A stretch of 64,000 nucleotides of DNA from UMGS1124 sp964417835 (GTDB taxonomy: Bacteria; Bacillota_I; Bacilli_A; RF39; UBA660), in the NCBI GenBank assembly GCA_964417835.1, contig CAYQJD010000001.1:5644-69643 (forward strand), written 5' to 3'. The translations under genes were made by a program, and so were the position numbers. Shown in pieces: positions 1-9,378 of the stretch. The notes under the pieces are model-generated. The model saw only the letters and a program-made list of their open reading frames with translations, was not told the origin of the DNA and did no database searches. Position 1 is the first letter of the stretch. Each line of letters starts with the position of its first letter.

Positions 1-786
1 GCCTTATACGAATTTCCTGTAACAGACGTATCTATTAATATTCCAGAATGGATTCATGTTTTAGATAAAAAACATGAAGTAAAAAAACACTATCTTACTA
101 AAATAAAAGAATGCATAACAAATGTTGAAAAAATTAAAGATGTCGATAATATGATTGATTATTTTAAAGATAGCGAATATATTGATAAAGCATATATCAG
201 TGATGTAGATCCTGCAACTGGAGTGGTCACATTAAATCTAAATAGCAATGAAGAACTTTATAATAAAATATTAAAAAGTATTATGGGAGACGTAGACTTA
301 ACAAAAGCAGGTTTAATAAAAATATTCACTGATTATTCAACAAACAGAGACGAAACCGAAAGTATTAAAAGTGCATTAAAAATGGCAAAAAATACTGGTT
401 ATGGTATAGTCTATCCAAGTTTAAAAGATATGAAATTAGAAACTCCAGAAATAATAAAACAAGGTTCTCGTTATGGAGTTAAATTAAAAGCCGTTGCAAG
501 CAGTATTCATTTATTAAAAGTTGATGTAGAAAGTTCATTTGAACCAATTATTGGTACAGAACTACAAAGTAAGGAATTAATAGACTACATAATGAAAGAT
601 TATGAAACAGATCCTTCTAATATTTGGAAAAGCGAAATATTTGGAAGAAGCTTAGATGAAATAGTAAAAGAAGGTATTCAAGCAAAACTATCTATGATGC
701 CAGAAAGTACGCGTTATAAATTATCAACAACAGCTACAAAAATAGTAAATAAAGGCTCAAATAATTTAATTGCTATTGTTATATAA
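1..786 (+). CDS. spoIVA: Stage IV sporulation protein A, C-terminal part (cut by window start)
   Basis: The frame is open from base 1, so the gene begins upstream of the window; about 261 C-terminal residues are visible of roughly 490 in the family. The sequence follows the SpoIVA C-terminal region, including the stretch around EPIIGTEL, the PSNIWKSEIFG block, the EGIQAKLSMMPE block and a hydrophobic end (NNLIAIVI) like the ICIIL end of the Bacillus protein. SpoIVA is an ATPase that polymerises on the forespore surface as the base layer of the spore coat; its ATPase domain would lie outside this window. The gene implies the organism sporulates or descends from a sporulating ancestor. It is followed directly by a terminator, so it is the last gene of its transcript. 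Confidence 0.9.
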   Translation, partial: ALYEFPVTDVSINIPEWIHVLDKKHEVKKHYLTKIKECITNVEKIKDVDNMIDYFKDSEYIDKAYISDVDPATGVVTLNLNSNEELYNKILKSIMGDVDLTKAGLIKIFTDYSTNRDETESIKSALKMAKNTGYGIVYPSLKDMKLETPEIIKQGSRYGVKLKAVASSIHLLKVDVESSFEPIIGTELQSKELIDYIMKDYETDPSNIWKSEIFGRSLDEIVKEGIQAKLSMMPESTRYKLSTTATKIVNKGSNNLIAIVI

Positions 787-816
787 AAAATATCATTTTT
801 AGGATGATATTTTTTT
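787..816 (+). terminator. Rho-independent terminator after spoIVA
   Basis: A ten-pair AT-rich stem (arms AAAATATCAT and ATGATATTTT) closes a short loop and runs into T residues immediately after the spoIVA stop codon. Confidence 0.75.
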
Positions 817-1201
817 ATTAACTAAACTAAATTACAATAATGGATTAGACTTTGTTCCATTTCCTAAACAACAGATTTTAAAACAATTTTAGGTCGGATT
901 CTAAATCACTACTGACATATGAACCGGAAGTGCCTAATTGGCCACCATGGCATCACTATCATAACTTTGAAATACGTTATCATCATTATAAAAGTAATAA
1001 TTATCTTTTTTAGAATTAACTTTTCCTCCTGCAAACGCTATTTCACTTATATTTATCTAATGACAACCCTTCTTTATCTAATGATAAAGAAGAAATTTCT
1101 TACTTTTATTTATCGTTTTATTTTTTTAATTATTTCAATTGTTTCTTTAATAGCACTATAATTCATTAATTTCTACTTGTTTTGCATTTAAATCCTTATT
1201 T
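817..1201. other. Intergenic stretch between convergent spoIVA and tetR
   Basis: About 385 bases without an intact gene. It holds the possible decayed reading frame described separately (818-1013). The remainder (1014-1201) is AT-rich, and I see no RNA gene, promoter or convincing ribosome binding site with a start codon on either strand. An open frame from 919 to 1161 has low-complexity hydrophobic composition and no binding site, so it is not called. Confidence 0.5.
818..1013 (+). pseudogene. Possible decayed small gene downstream of spoIVA
   Basis: Two adjacent plus-strand frames read like protein but lack a start. One gives NNGLDFVPFPKQQILKQF and stops at 890-892. The next frame continues with YEPEVPNWPPWHHYHNF, rich in Trp, His and Tyr, to a stop at 1011-1013. 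One base shift in the T run at 887-890 would join them. A His/Tyr/Pro-rich small protein next to spoIVA could be a relic of a spore-coat gene, but that is inference and I recognise no family. Confidence 0.25.
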
Positions 1202-1801
1202 TTAAAGTAATACATTTTTAATGATATTTACAATAATTTCTTTCATTTTATTATAATCTAATGAACTATGTTTATGATAAACAACCTCGTGACAGTAATT
1301 ATCAATAATTCCGTAAATAACATGAACTTTTTCGTAGATATTATCTGTTTCATAACCATTATTTATTAAAATATTAGATATTTTTTTCGTAGCATTAATT
1401 TCATATTCGTTAAAAATAGATGCAACTTCTTTATCTAAATGACTTATTGATTGTAATTCTTCATGAGCGGTTTTGGTAAAAGTATGTTTTTCTACAAAAT
1501 TATCTATCATTTTATTTAATAGTAATTCCATGTTACCATTATCTATCTTTTGATCTTCTAATATATCAATCATTGGATATAAAATAGATGCTGCATAATC
1601 TTTTATTCCATTTAAAAATATATCCCTTTTATCTGTAAAATATTGATAAATTATTCCTGTAGAAACGCCTGCATATTTGGCAATATCAATACAAGTTACA
1701 TTGTGATAACCTTTTTCACACATTAATTCAAAACCTTTTTTTATAATTTTGTTTTTCTTTTCAATTGAAGTTTTTTTAATTGGTTCTCTTATTTCGTTCA
1801 T
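1202..1801 (-). CDS. TetR/AcrR-family transcriptional regulator
   Basis: 199 residues. The N-terminal helix-turn-helix is clear at about residues 33-62 (GYHNVTCIDIAKYAG followed by VSTGIIYQYFTDK), the TetR signature ending in the Y-F-x-x-K motif. The rest is the variable all-helical ligand-binding domain. The start is fixed by an AAAGGAGG binding site. It is the last gene of an operon with an ABC transporter and a ZIP transporter, and a perfect inverted repeat overlaps the presumed transcription start of that operon at 5713-5742. The simplest reading is an autoregulated local repressor that releases the operon when a ligand binds; the ligand cannot be told from sequence. Confidence 0.9.
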   Translation of the reverse strand: MNEIREPIKKTSIEKKNKIIKKGFELMCEKGYHNVTCIDIAKYAGVSTGIIYQYFTDKRDIFLNGIKDYAASILYPMIDILEDQKIDNGNMELLLNKMIDNFVEKHTFTKTAHEELQSISHLDKEVASIFNEYEINATKKISNILINNGYETDNIYEKVHVIYGIIDNYCHEVVYHKHSSLDYNKMKEIIVNIIKNVLL

Positions 1802-1814
1802 GATAAACCTCCTT

Positions 1815-2594
1815 TTAAGAAAGTGCTACATCTAAAACCATCATTAATACAAAACCTATGGATAAACCTAAAATACATAAATTAGAATGATGTCCTGTAT
1901 GAGTTTCTGGTATTAACTCTTCAATTACCACATAAATCATAGCTCCAGCGGCAAATGATAGCAAATATGGAAGAATTTTTGTAACTAAATTAGTAAGTAA
2001 TATTGTAATAATGGCCCCAATAGGTTCAACAATTCCTGATAAAGTTCCCATTATAAATGCTTTATTTTTTGATTTTCCTTCCGTTTTAAGAGGCATGGAA
2101 ATAATAGCTCCTTCTGGAAAATTTTGAATAGCTATACCAATAGAAAGAGCAAATGCTCCCGCAAGAGTAATAGTGGGATTATTTGCTAGAGTACCTGCAA
2201 ATACTACTCCTACTGCCATTCCTTCTGGTATATTATGAAGTGTTACAGCTAAAGTTAATTTAGATAATCTACTAATGTTACTTTTTATTCCTTCACTTTC
2301 TATATTATCTTTATGTAAATGAGGAACAATAAAATCTAATATCAACAAGAAAAATATTCCAATCATAAAACCAACAGAAGCTGGTAAAAAGTTTATAACA
2401 TTTTGCTCTTCTGCCATTTCAATTGATGGAATTAATAGTGACCAAATAGATGCTGCTATCATTACTCCTGATGCAAATCCTAATAATAATTTTTCTATTT
2501 CTTTATTTAATTTATCTTTTAAAAGATAAACCATAGCAGACCCTAGTAATGTCCCTAAAAAAGGCATAAATATGCCTATTAATATTTCTTTCAT
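1815..2594 (-). CDS. ZIP-family divalent metal transporter
   Basis: Polytopic membrane protein of about 260 residues with about eight membrane segments. It has the two ZIP metal-site motifs, HNIPEG in segment IV and NFPEG in segment V, plus an EPIGA motif and a His-rich loop (VPHLHKD) between segments III and IV. ZIP proteins import zinc or related divalent metals into the cytoplasm. The frame is open to a GTG at 2606, but the binding site (AAAGGAAGTGA) overlaps that GTG and sits about eight bases from the ATG at 2594, so I take 2594. It lies between an FtsX-type permease and a TetR gene in one operon, so metal flux may be linked to the transporter; substrate and direction are not proven. Confidence 0.85.
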   Translation of the reverse strand: MKEILIGIFMPFLGTLLGSAMVYLLKDKLNKEIEKLLLGFASGVMIAASIWSLLIPSIEMAEEQNVINFLPASVGFMIGIFFLLILDFIVPHLHKDNIESEGIKSNISRLSKLTLAVTLHNIPEGMAVGVVFAGTLANNPTITLAGAFALSIGIAIQNFPEGAIISMPLKTEGKSKNKAFIMGTLSGIVEPIGAIITILLTNLVTKILPYLLSFAAGAMIYVVIEELIPETHTGHHSNLCILGLSIGFVLMMVLDVALS

Positions 2595-2598
2595 AGAT

Positions 2599-4989
2599 TT
2601 ATTCACTTCCTTTTAGGCTTGATACCATATCTATTTTATTTATTTTCCTAGCTAGAATTTTTGATACTATATATGAAGTTATAAATGTAACTAATGCTGA
2701 GATTATATATGTGCTAGGTAAAATATAGGTACCAAAATCAAAATTATCTTCCAAACAAGCAATAAACAAATATGATGTTAGATAATAACCTAATGGTAAT
2801 CCTATGATGATTGATAGTATAGTAATCCAGATATTTTGTTTAACAAATATATTTTTAATTTGTTTATCTTTAAAGCCTAATACTTTTAATGTTGCAAACT
2901 GATATTCTTTTTCTGAAAAAGATAAAATAGACATATTAGATATAATAATGATTCCTAATATTATGGCAAATATAACAATTATTATAATCATTGTCATCAT
3001 CATGCTCATCATACTTTCTAAATCATTTCTTAAGTTTTCTTTATTGCTAATTAATTCTACATTTTCAATTGTTTTAACATTACTTAAATCTTTATTAGTA
3101 TAAATAGAATCTGGTGTATATTTAATATCTAAACTTTCTAAATATTCTTTTGTCATAGTGATATTTTGTGTTTGAGGGTCTTTATTAAAACCAACTATAA
3201 TAGACTCATAATATTCTTTTTCACCATATATATGCCATTTGATTGTATCACCAATTTTATAATTATTATTTTCAGCTAATTTATATGTTACATACACTCC
3301 ATCACTTGAATCAATATCAATATAATTTTCATCATCATCTAAAAATCTTACCAAATCATTAGCATTCGTTACAAATATAATATTAGATTCTTTCACATTG
3401 TTATCTAAAACGTATTCAATACCTAAAGTCATACTAGAACTATTACCATAAGTATTTAATAATTCATTTATTTTAGTTTCTTCTAAATCACTTTTTAAAA
3501 TTAGTTTATATTTGAAATTGTATAATTCATTAAATTGTAAATCAATAAAATGATTCATTGAATTAAGCATTCCTAAAGCACAAACAATTAATAAGGAACA
3601 TCCACTTACCCCAACTATGGCAGTTATTGTTCTAAATTTATTTCTAAATATATCTCTTATATTCCAAATAGATGTAAAATTTAATTTTTTAAATATTCCT
3701 TTAGTAGTTATATTTAAACTACCACTTTTAACATTAGGAAGTTCCGTGCGTAAAGCATCAGCGGGTTTTTTTATCAATTCCTTTCGACAAGTTAAATAAG
3801 TTACAAATGATATTCCAATAACAACCAAAGAAGCAACAACATAGCTTGATGGAACTATTATGGCTCCATTATTAGGTAGTTCAAAATATTGCATTTCCAT
3901 TGACATAAATACATTTCCTATAAAATATCTACCAGCTATTATTCCGGCAATAGCACCTATTAGTGATACCCAAAATCCATAACCAATATAGTGCTTAATT
4001 ACCTTAAAATTAGAAAACCCTAAGGCTTTTAAAGTACCAATTTGCATTTTTTCTTTTTTGATTACTCTAGTCATCGTAGTAATTACAGAAAGTAGTGCAA
4101 TTCCTAAAAATAGTCCAGAAAATATACCAACAAAGGCTTGTCCTTCGTTCATTTCGCCCTCATACATTGTGTATGACGCTGTATTTTCTATTTTAGTTAT
4201 AGCAAGTGTATTAGCATTTTTCTCTTCTATCAAGGCTTTTACTTTATCTACATTATCTTTACTATCGACATCAACCATTAAATAATAAAACGCATAATCT
4301 TTATAATCAAATTCAGGCATTATTTCATTAAACATTTCATTTGTTATATTAGTTCCTTGTTTTTGTGATAAAGAACTTATCATTTGATTTTTAATATAAC
4401 TTTGAGGAAGTTCATTAATTGATAAATAAACAAAACCAGATTCTTTTCTATTAGGCATTAATGATGAAGCATCTTTTAAATCATATAAATGATCTGGTAC
4501 ATTTATTAAAGCAACTATTTCTTCTTCTAAGGTGATGGTATCATACTTAATTTTAATGGTATCTCCAACACTCAAATTATTTTCTTTAGCATAAAATTCA
4601 TCTAACCAAGCACCCGATACATTAACATCAAACTCTTGCCCTTGGACAATATAAAATTTATCAATGTTATTACTTTCAACAAAGTTTAAAAAATAAGTAA
4701 TATTTCCAGAATCATCAGTTGCGTTAACGCTTAGTAATCTTTCTACATCTTTAACATGTTCTATTTTTTTTATTTCTTCTAAATCTTCTTTAGTATAACC
4801 GTTTGTACCAATTAAATTTAAATCTTGTAAGTTGTAATTTTGATAAAATGTGTCAGACGCTTCTTTCATCCCAGCTGTATATGCTTCAATTCCAACATAA
4901 ACCATAACGCCTACTAAAACCATAGCAAAAATAGTAAAAAACTGTGATTTATTTTTCCATATATCTCTAAATAACTTTTTCTTTAGCAT
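2599..4989 (-). CDS. ABC transporter permease, FtsX/MacB-like, double module
   Basis: 796 residues. Architecture: an N-terminal membrane segment (about 17-37), a large extracellular domain (about 45-280), three membrane segments (about 287-400), then a second copy of the plan with a segment near 455-475, an extracellular domain and three C-terminal segments. Both halves carry the FtsX-like permease sequence (IGTLKALGFS and FATLKVLGFK before conserved membrane helices). Such permeases work with the adjacent ATPase either in exporting peptides, lipids or antibiotics or in transmitting signals across the membrane. It begins one base after the ATPase stop, so translation is coupled. The substrate is unknown. 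Confidence 0.88.
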   Translation of the reverse strand: MLKKKLFRDIWKNKSQFFTIFAMVLVGVMVYVGIEAYTAGMKEASDTFYQNYNLQDLNLIGTNGYTKEDLEEIKKIEHVKDVERLLSVNATDDSGNITYFLNFVESNNIDKFYIVQGQEFDVNVSGAWLDEFYAKENNLSVGDTIKIKYDTITLEEEIVALINVPDHLYDLKDASSLMPNRKESGFVYLSINELPQSYIKNQMISSLSQKQGTNITNEMFNEIMPEFDYKDYAFYYLMVDVDSKDNVDKVKALIEEKNANTLAITKIENTASYTMYEGEMNEGQAFVGIFSGLFLGIALLSVITTMTRVIKKEKMQIGTLKALGFSNFKVIKHYIGYGFWVSLIGAIAGIIAGRYFIGNVFMSMEMQYFELPNNGAIIVPSSYVVASLVVIGISFVTYLTCRKELIKKPADALRTELPNVKSGSLNITTKGIFKKLNFTSIWNIRDIFRNKFRTITAIVGVSGCSLLIVCALGMLNSMNHFIDLQFNELYNFKYKLILKSDLEETKINELLNTYGNSSSMTLGIEYVLDNNVKESNIIFVTNANDLVRFLDDDENYIDIDSSDGVYVTYKLAENNNYKIGDTIKWHIYGEKEYYESIIVGFNKDPQTQNITMTKEYLESLDIKYTPDSIYTNKDLSNVKTIENVELISNKENLRNDLESMMSMMMTMIIIIVIFAIILGIIIISNMSILSFSEKEYQFATLKVLGFKDKQIKNIFVKQNIWITILSIIIGLPLGYYLTSYLFIACLEDNFDFGTYILPSTYIISALVTFITSYIVSKILARKINKIDMVSSLKGSE

Positions 4990-4990
4990 A

Positions 4991-5701
4991 TTACCACACT
5001 ACCTCATCAATGGATGCAGGTTTTTTGATTTCTATATTAGATTCCACTTTACCATTTTTAAGTCTTATTACTCTGTCAGCTATTTCAGCAATTAATGCAT
5101 TATGGGTAACAATTACAACCGTATTTTCCCCATTATTAGCATCACATTGTTTTTTTAATAGTTTTAAAACCTCTACTCCTGTTTTTGAATCAAGAGCCCC
5201 AGTCGGCTCGTCACACAAAAGTAGTAATGGATCTTTGGCTATTGCTCTAGCAATTGATACTCTTTGTTGCTCTCCACCTGATAATTGATTAGGAAATTTA
5301 TTTAAATGTTGAAGAAGCCCAACACTTTTTAGAATATTTTTAGCACTTTTTGGTTTTTTTACTATGTCATTTACAATTTGGACATTTTCTAAAACTGTTA
5401 AAGTTGGTAATATATTATAAAATTGGAAGATAAAACCTACATTTTCTGCCCTATAAGTCGTAAGCTCAGAATCACTATAATTAGATATTACCTCATCCCC
5501 TACAATAATCTTACCACTAGTCACTTTATCCATTCCTCCAAGTAAATTAAGTAGTGTTGATTTACCTGCTCCAGATGGACCTAGTATTACCACAAATTCA
5601 CCTTTATTTATAGTGAAGCTAGCCCCATCTAAAGCATTAAAACTTTTTTCTCCTATTTGATAAGTTTTTTTAACATTTTGAAATTTAATAAGTTCTTTCA
5701 T
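4991..5701 (-). CDS. ABC transporter ATP-binding protein, MacB/LolD type
   Basis: 236 residues, a single nucleotide-binding domain. Walker A is GPSGAGKST, the signature is LSGGEQQRVSIARA, Walker B is LLLLCDEPTGALDS, and the switch histidine is in VIVTHN. The ALDSKTG sequence after Walker B is typical of the MacB/LolD/FtsE-like group that pairs with FtsX permeases, here the next gene. It is the first gene of the operon, with a GAGG binding site and a consensus promoter overlapped by a perfect inverted repeat. Confidence 0.93.
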   Translation of the reverse strand: MKELIKFQNVKKTYQIGEKSFNALDGASFTINKGEFVVILGPSGAGKSTLLNLLGGMDKVTSGKIIVGDEVISNYSDSELTTYRAENVGFIFQFYNILPTLTVLENVQIVNDIVKKPKSAKNILKSVGLLQHLNKFPNQLSGGEQQRVSIARAIAKDPLLLLCDEPTGALDSKTGVEVLKLLKKQCDANNGENTVVIVTHNALIAEIADRVIRLKNGKVESNIEIKKPASIDEVVW

Positions 5702-5712
5702 TATATCCTCAC

Positions 5713-5742
5713 TTTCAATATGAAATTTCTTTCATATTGAAA
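5713..5742. promoter_or_regulatory. Perfect inverted repeat, candidate TetR operator
   Basis: Arms of 13 bases (TTTCAATATGAAA and TTTCATATTGAAA) are exact reverse complements separated by four bases. On the minus strand the repeat starts where the -10 box ends, so a bound dimer would cover the start of transcription. Length and symmetry suit a TetR dimer, and the operon encodes one TetR protein. Binding itself is inferred. Confidence 0.8.
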
Positions 5743-5770
5743 TTATATTACATTTAATAAAATATAACAA
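5742..5770 (-). promoter_or_regulatory. Sigma-A promoter of the ABC/ZIP/TetR operon
   Basis: On the minus strand, TTGTTA (5765-5770), a 17-base spacer, then a perfect TATAAT (5742-5747). The inverted repeat begins immediately downstream. Confidence 0.8.
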
Positions 5771-5963
5771 TATCTATTATGAATTTTTTTTGTATTTGTT
5801 TGTATTTTATTAATTCACAAAATGAAAACAAGGAGTTATTTCATTAAATATAAGTAGATAAAATTATTTATCATAACAAAAAAGATAAAATCATCCTTAA
5901 GAACAATTTTCATGATATTACTTAATCAACAGAAATTATTAATATATTTAATTTTTAATTCAA

Positions 5964-7154
5964 TTATTTTTTCTTCTTTCTAAAAACAATTAAACATAAT
6001 AGTGATATAACTATAATTATTATTAAATTTCTATAATCTCTTTTATTTATTATAATATTTTTTTTATTAAAAAATACATCTTCACTTGATAATAATTTAT
6101 CTTGATAAAATATTTTAATTGAACCTATCTTATCATTTTCTTTAAAAGAATCATCAATACTAACAATACCTTCATAATATACTTTTAAATAATTTAAATT
6201 AATATTATTGCTCATATAATAAGTAATATCTTTATTTGATTTTATTTCATAATCATATACTTTATTATTACTTTTATAATTTATGGTATCTACTAATTTA
6301 TTATCTTTTAATATAATTCTGTTAGAATAATTTTTCTTAAAATAATTTAATATTGTTAACTGATCTATTAAATTTTTAGCACTATCTTGTTTATCTATAG
6401 CATCTAATGTAATTAAAAGTAACTCATTATCATCTAATTTACTAATAGTACTTAAAGATAATCCACTTAATGATGTAAAACCGGCCTTAGATCCATTAAA
6501 TTTTATATTATTCTCATTTTCTAAGTTATTTTTAGTAACTATATTATTTAAATTATTACTTATAGTCTTATCTAAACATTCCATATTGTATTTTTTTTTG
6601 GTATATATATCATAAAAATTTTTATTATTTAATGCATAATCTAATAATAAATATAAATCATAACTTGTAGAATAATTATCATTATCTTTACCAATTGGAT
6701 TAGAAAACTTAGTATCTTTCATACCTAAATCATTTGCTAAAAGGTTCATTTTTTCTATAAAGATATCATAATCAGAAAATACATTATTAGCAAGTACCAT
6801 TGCACTATCTGCAGCACTAAACATTAATGTACTATATAATAAATCTTTATAACTTATTTCTAGTCCGTCATAAAGTTCAATAGTAACATATCCACTTAAT
6901 CCAACTAAATCTTTTTCATCTACTATAATCTTACTTTCTAAACTATTTATATTTTCTAAGCTCACTATAACTGTCATTAATTTAGTTAAACTTGCTATTG
7001 GTAATTTTTCATATTCATTTTTACTATATAATATTTCATTATTTTCTCTATTAACCAATATTGCACTTTTACTCTCAATATTTAAATCAAGTCCAAAACA
7101 ATTAAATGGAAATAACAAAATAATTAATGTTAATGTTAAAAAAAACTTTTTCAT
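5964..7154 (-). CDS. D-alanyl-D-alanine carboxypeptidase (DacF/PBP5 type)
   Basis: 396 residues with an N-terminal signal peptide and, unusually placed, a C-terminal membrane anchor followed by lysines (LLCLIVFRKKKK). The catalytic S-x-x-K is ASLTKLM. The second motif reads SAAD where SxN is usual, and the third reads KAG in SKAGFTSLSG where KTG or KSG is usual. The family trims the terminal D-alanine from peptidoglycan stem peptides at the outer membrane face and sets cross-linking. The start has an AGAGG site. It follows priA by eight bases and is probably co-transcribed with it. The two altered motifs leave its activity open, though the fold assignment is firm. Confidence 0.88.
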   Translation of the reverse strand: MKKFFLTLTLIILLFPFNCFGLDLNIESKSAILVNRENNEILYSKNEYEKLPIASLTKLMTVIVSLENINSLESKIIVDEKDLVGLSGYVTIELYDGLEISYKDLLYSTLMFSAADSAMVLANNVFSDYDIFIEKMNLLANDLGMKDTKFSNPIGKDNDNYSTSYDLYLLLDYALNNKNFYDIYTKKKYNMECLDKTISNNLNNIVTKNNLENENNIKFNGSKAGFTSLSGLSLSTISKLDDNELLLITLDAIDKQDSAKNLIDQLTILNYFKKNYSNRIILKDNKLVDTINYKSNNKVYDYEIKSNKDITYYMSNNINLNYLKVYYEGIVSIDDSFKENDKIGSIKIFYQDKLLSSEDVFFNKKNIIINKRDYRNLIIIIVISLLCLIVFRKKKK

Positions 7155-7162
7155 AAAAACCT

Positions 7163-9337
7163 CTAAATACTTATTGGATTATTATCAATCTCAATAAACA
7201 TGTCTTTTTCAGATGTATAAAGTTGATCTATAAATCTTATTGCATCAAATAATTTATCGTCATATTTATATTTAATTATAATTTGAAATCTATATATATT
7301 ATTAATTTTAAACATATTTGCTGTACTAGGTCCTAATAATATACTATTTTTATCTATATTATTTTTTAAATAATTAGCTATCTTATTAGCATTCTGACTA
7401 GCTATATCAAAATCTTTACTACATATCTTTATCCCTACAATATAATAATATGGTGGATAATTTAATTTCTTTCTTATTGACATTTCATAATTAAAAAGTC
7501 CTATATAATTATTATTTTTTAATAATGAGAAAATAAAATGATCGGGATTAAATGTTTGAATTATGACGCTACTTTTAATTCCACTTCTTCCAGCTCTACC
7601 ACTAACTTGATTTAAAAGAGAAAAAGTCTTTTCAGTACTTCTAAAGTCAGGAATATTCAAAGACTCATCTGCATTTATTATTCCTACTAAACTTATTTTA
7701 GGAAAATCTAACCCTTTACTAATCATTTGTGTTCCTACAATAATATCTGCTTCTTCATTCATAATCATACTTATATATTTTTCATGACTACCCTTTTTTG
7801 TAGTAGTATCTGCATCCATTCTTAAAACTCTAGCATTAGGAAAAAGAGACTTTATTTCATTTTCTATTCTTTCAGTACCTGTACCAAAGCTTCTTATTGC
7901 ATTTTCATGACAATTAGGACAAGTACTACTATTTATTTTCGTATAACCACAATAATGACATCTTAAGTTGTTTGAAATCTTATGGTAAGTTAAACTTATT
8001 TCACAATGAGGGCACTTATATGTAAAACCACAATTTTGGCAACTAATTAATGTTGAATACCCTCTCCTATTTAAAAGTAACATTATTTGTTCTTTTTTTT
8101 CTAATGTATTTAATATATTTTCTCTTAGTTCATCACTAAACAACATATTTCTCTTTTTCATTTCTAAAGCCATATCTACTACTTTAATTTCTGGTAATGA
8201 AAAATTGCCAATTCTATTTTTAAGTTCTAATAATTCGTAAACACCTTTTTTAGCTCTAGCAAATGATTCCAAACTAGGAGTAGCACTTCCTAAAATAACC
8301 GGACAATTATTATATTGTGCACGCCATTTTGCAATATCTATAGCATTATATCTTGGAGAATTTTCTTGTTTATAAGTACTACTGTGCTCCTCATCTATTA
8401 TAATTAAACCGATATTTTCAAATGGGGCAAAAATTGCACTTCGAGTGCCAACTACAAGATGAACTTCATGATTAATGATTTTTGTATATTCATCATATTT
8501 TTCTCCTTCACTCAATCCACTATGAAGTATTGCAACATCATTTGAAAAAGAATCATATAAACGTTTTACCATTTGATGAGTTAAACTAATTTCTGGAACT
8601 AACATAATTGCAGTTTTATTATTCCTAATAACTCTTTTTATAAGTTCAATATATACTATAGTTTTACCACTACCAGTAACACCATATAACAAATAAGTTT
8701 TAAATTTATCTATTAAAACTTTATTCACAACATCATTTTGTTCTAAAGAAAGTTTAAACTCTTTTTTCTCATTATTAACATTATTAATCCTATATTCTCT
8801 CTCTTTAGTAATTTTTACTAAACCTTTATCTAATAAACTCTTTAAAGCTATATAATTTATATTATTATTTTTTTCTAAAGTTTTATTTAATAATAATTCA
8901 TTTAATATTTCTATTTGTTTTTTTGCTCTTTTATTATTTTCTATATAATTTTTAATAAATATTTCTTCTTTGTTTAGTTCTATAAATTCTTTATATTTAT
9001 TAAAATCATTTTTACTCTTATTAACCTTTAAACTACTAGGCAACATTGTCTCATAAGCTTTAATTAATGTACAAAAATTATTATCTTTTATAAAGTAGCC
9101 TAACTCTAATAATTCCTTATTTAATATAAGATTACTATTAATAACTTCTATAATATCATTCACTAAAGAAATTTCTTTATCTTTTTTTATATTTAAAACT
9201 ATACCATATATATTTCTGTTATTAAATTTAACTTTTACTTTATTTCCAACATTAACTTGCATATTAGAAGGTATTCTATAAGTAAAAGTTTTATCTAATG
9301 ATTTAACACCATATTGTATCAATACTTCTGCATACAT
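7163..9337 (-). CDS. priA: Primosomal protein N' (replication restart helicase)
   Basis: 724 residues. The N-terminal DNA-binding part is followed by a superfamily 2 helicase with Walker A GVTGSGKT (about 219-226), the DEEH box (about 315-318), SATPS, and two Cys-x2-Cys zinc pairs clustered at about 433-475 (ISCQNCG, CPHCE, CHYCG, CPNC), then the C-terminal helicase motifs including QVSGRAGR. PriA binds abandoned replication forks and reloads the replicative helicase. A GGAGG site fixes the start. It sits between an unknown gene and the carboxypeptidase gene in one direction. Confidence 0.97.
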   Translation of the reverse strand: MYAEVLIQYGVKSLDKTFTYRIPSNMQVNVGNKVKVKFNNRNIYGIVLNIKKDKEISLVNDIIEVINSNLILNKELLELGYFIKDNNFCTLIKAYETMLPSSLKVNKSKNDFNKYKEFIELNKEEIFIKNYIENNKRAKKQIEILNELLLNKTLEKNNNINYIALKSLLDKGLVKITKEREYRINNVNNEKKEFKLSLEQNDVVNKVLIDKFKTYLLYGVTGSGKTIVYIELIKRVIRNNKTAIMLVPEISLTHQMVKRLYDSFSNDVAILHSGLSEGEKYDEYTKIINHEVHLVVGTRSAIFAPFENIGLIIIDEEHSSTYKQENSPRYNAIDIAKWRAQYNNCPVILGSATPSLESFARAKKGVYELLELKNRIGNFSLPEIKVVDMALEMKKRNMLFSDELRENILNTLEKKEQIMLLLNRRGYSTLISCQNCGFTYKCPHCEISLTYHKISNNLRCHYCGYTKINSSTCPNCHENAIRSFGTGTERIENEIKSLFPNARVLRMDADTTTKKGSHEKYISMIMNEEADIIVGTQMISKGLDFPKISLVGIINADESLNIPDFRSTEKTFSLLNQVSGRAGRSGIKSSVIIQTFNPDHFIFSLLKNNNYIGLFNYEMSIRKKLNYPPYYYIVGIKICSKDFDIASQNANKIANYLKNNIDKNSILLGPSTANMFKINNIYRFQIIIKYKYDDKLFDAIRFIDQLYTSEKDMFIEIDNNPISI

Positions 9338-9378
9338 AAAATACCTCCATTCTATTTTTCTTATATCAAAAATATTTT

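Noticed and set aside
919..1161. Plus-strand 80-codon open frame after spoIVA
   Set aside because: No ribosome binding site, low-complexity Ile/Phe-rich translation, and a different frame in the same DNA reads more like protein.
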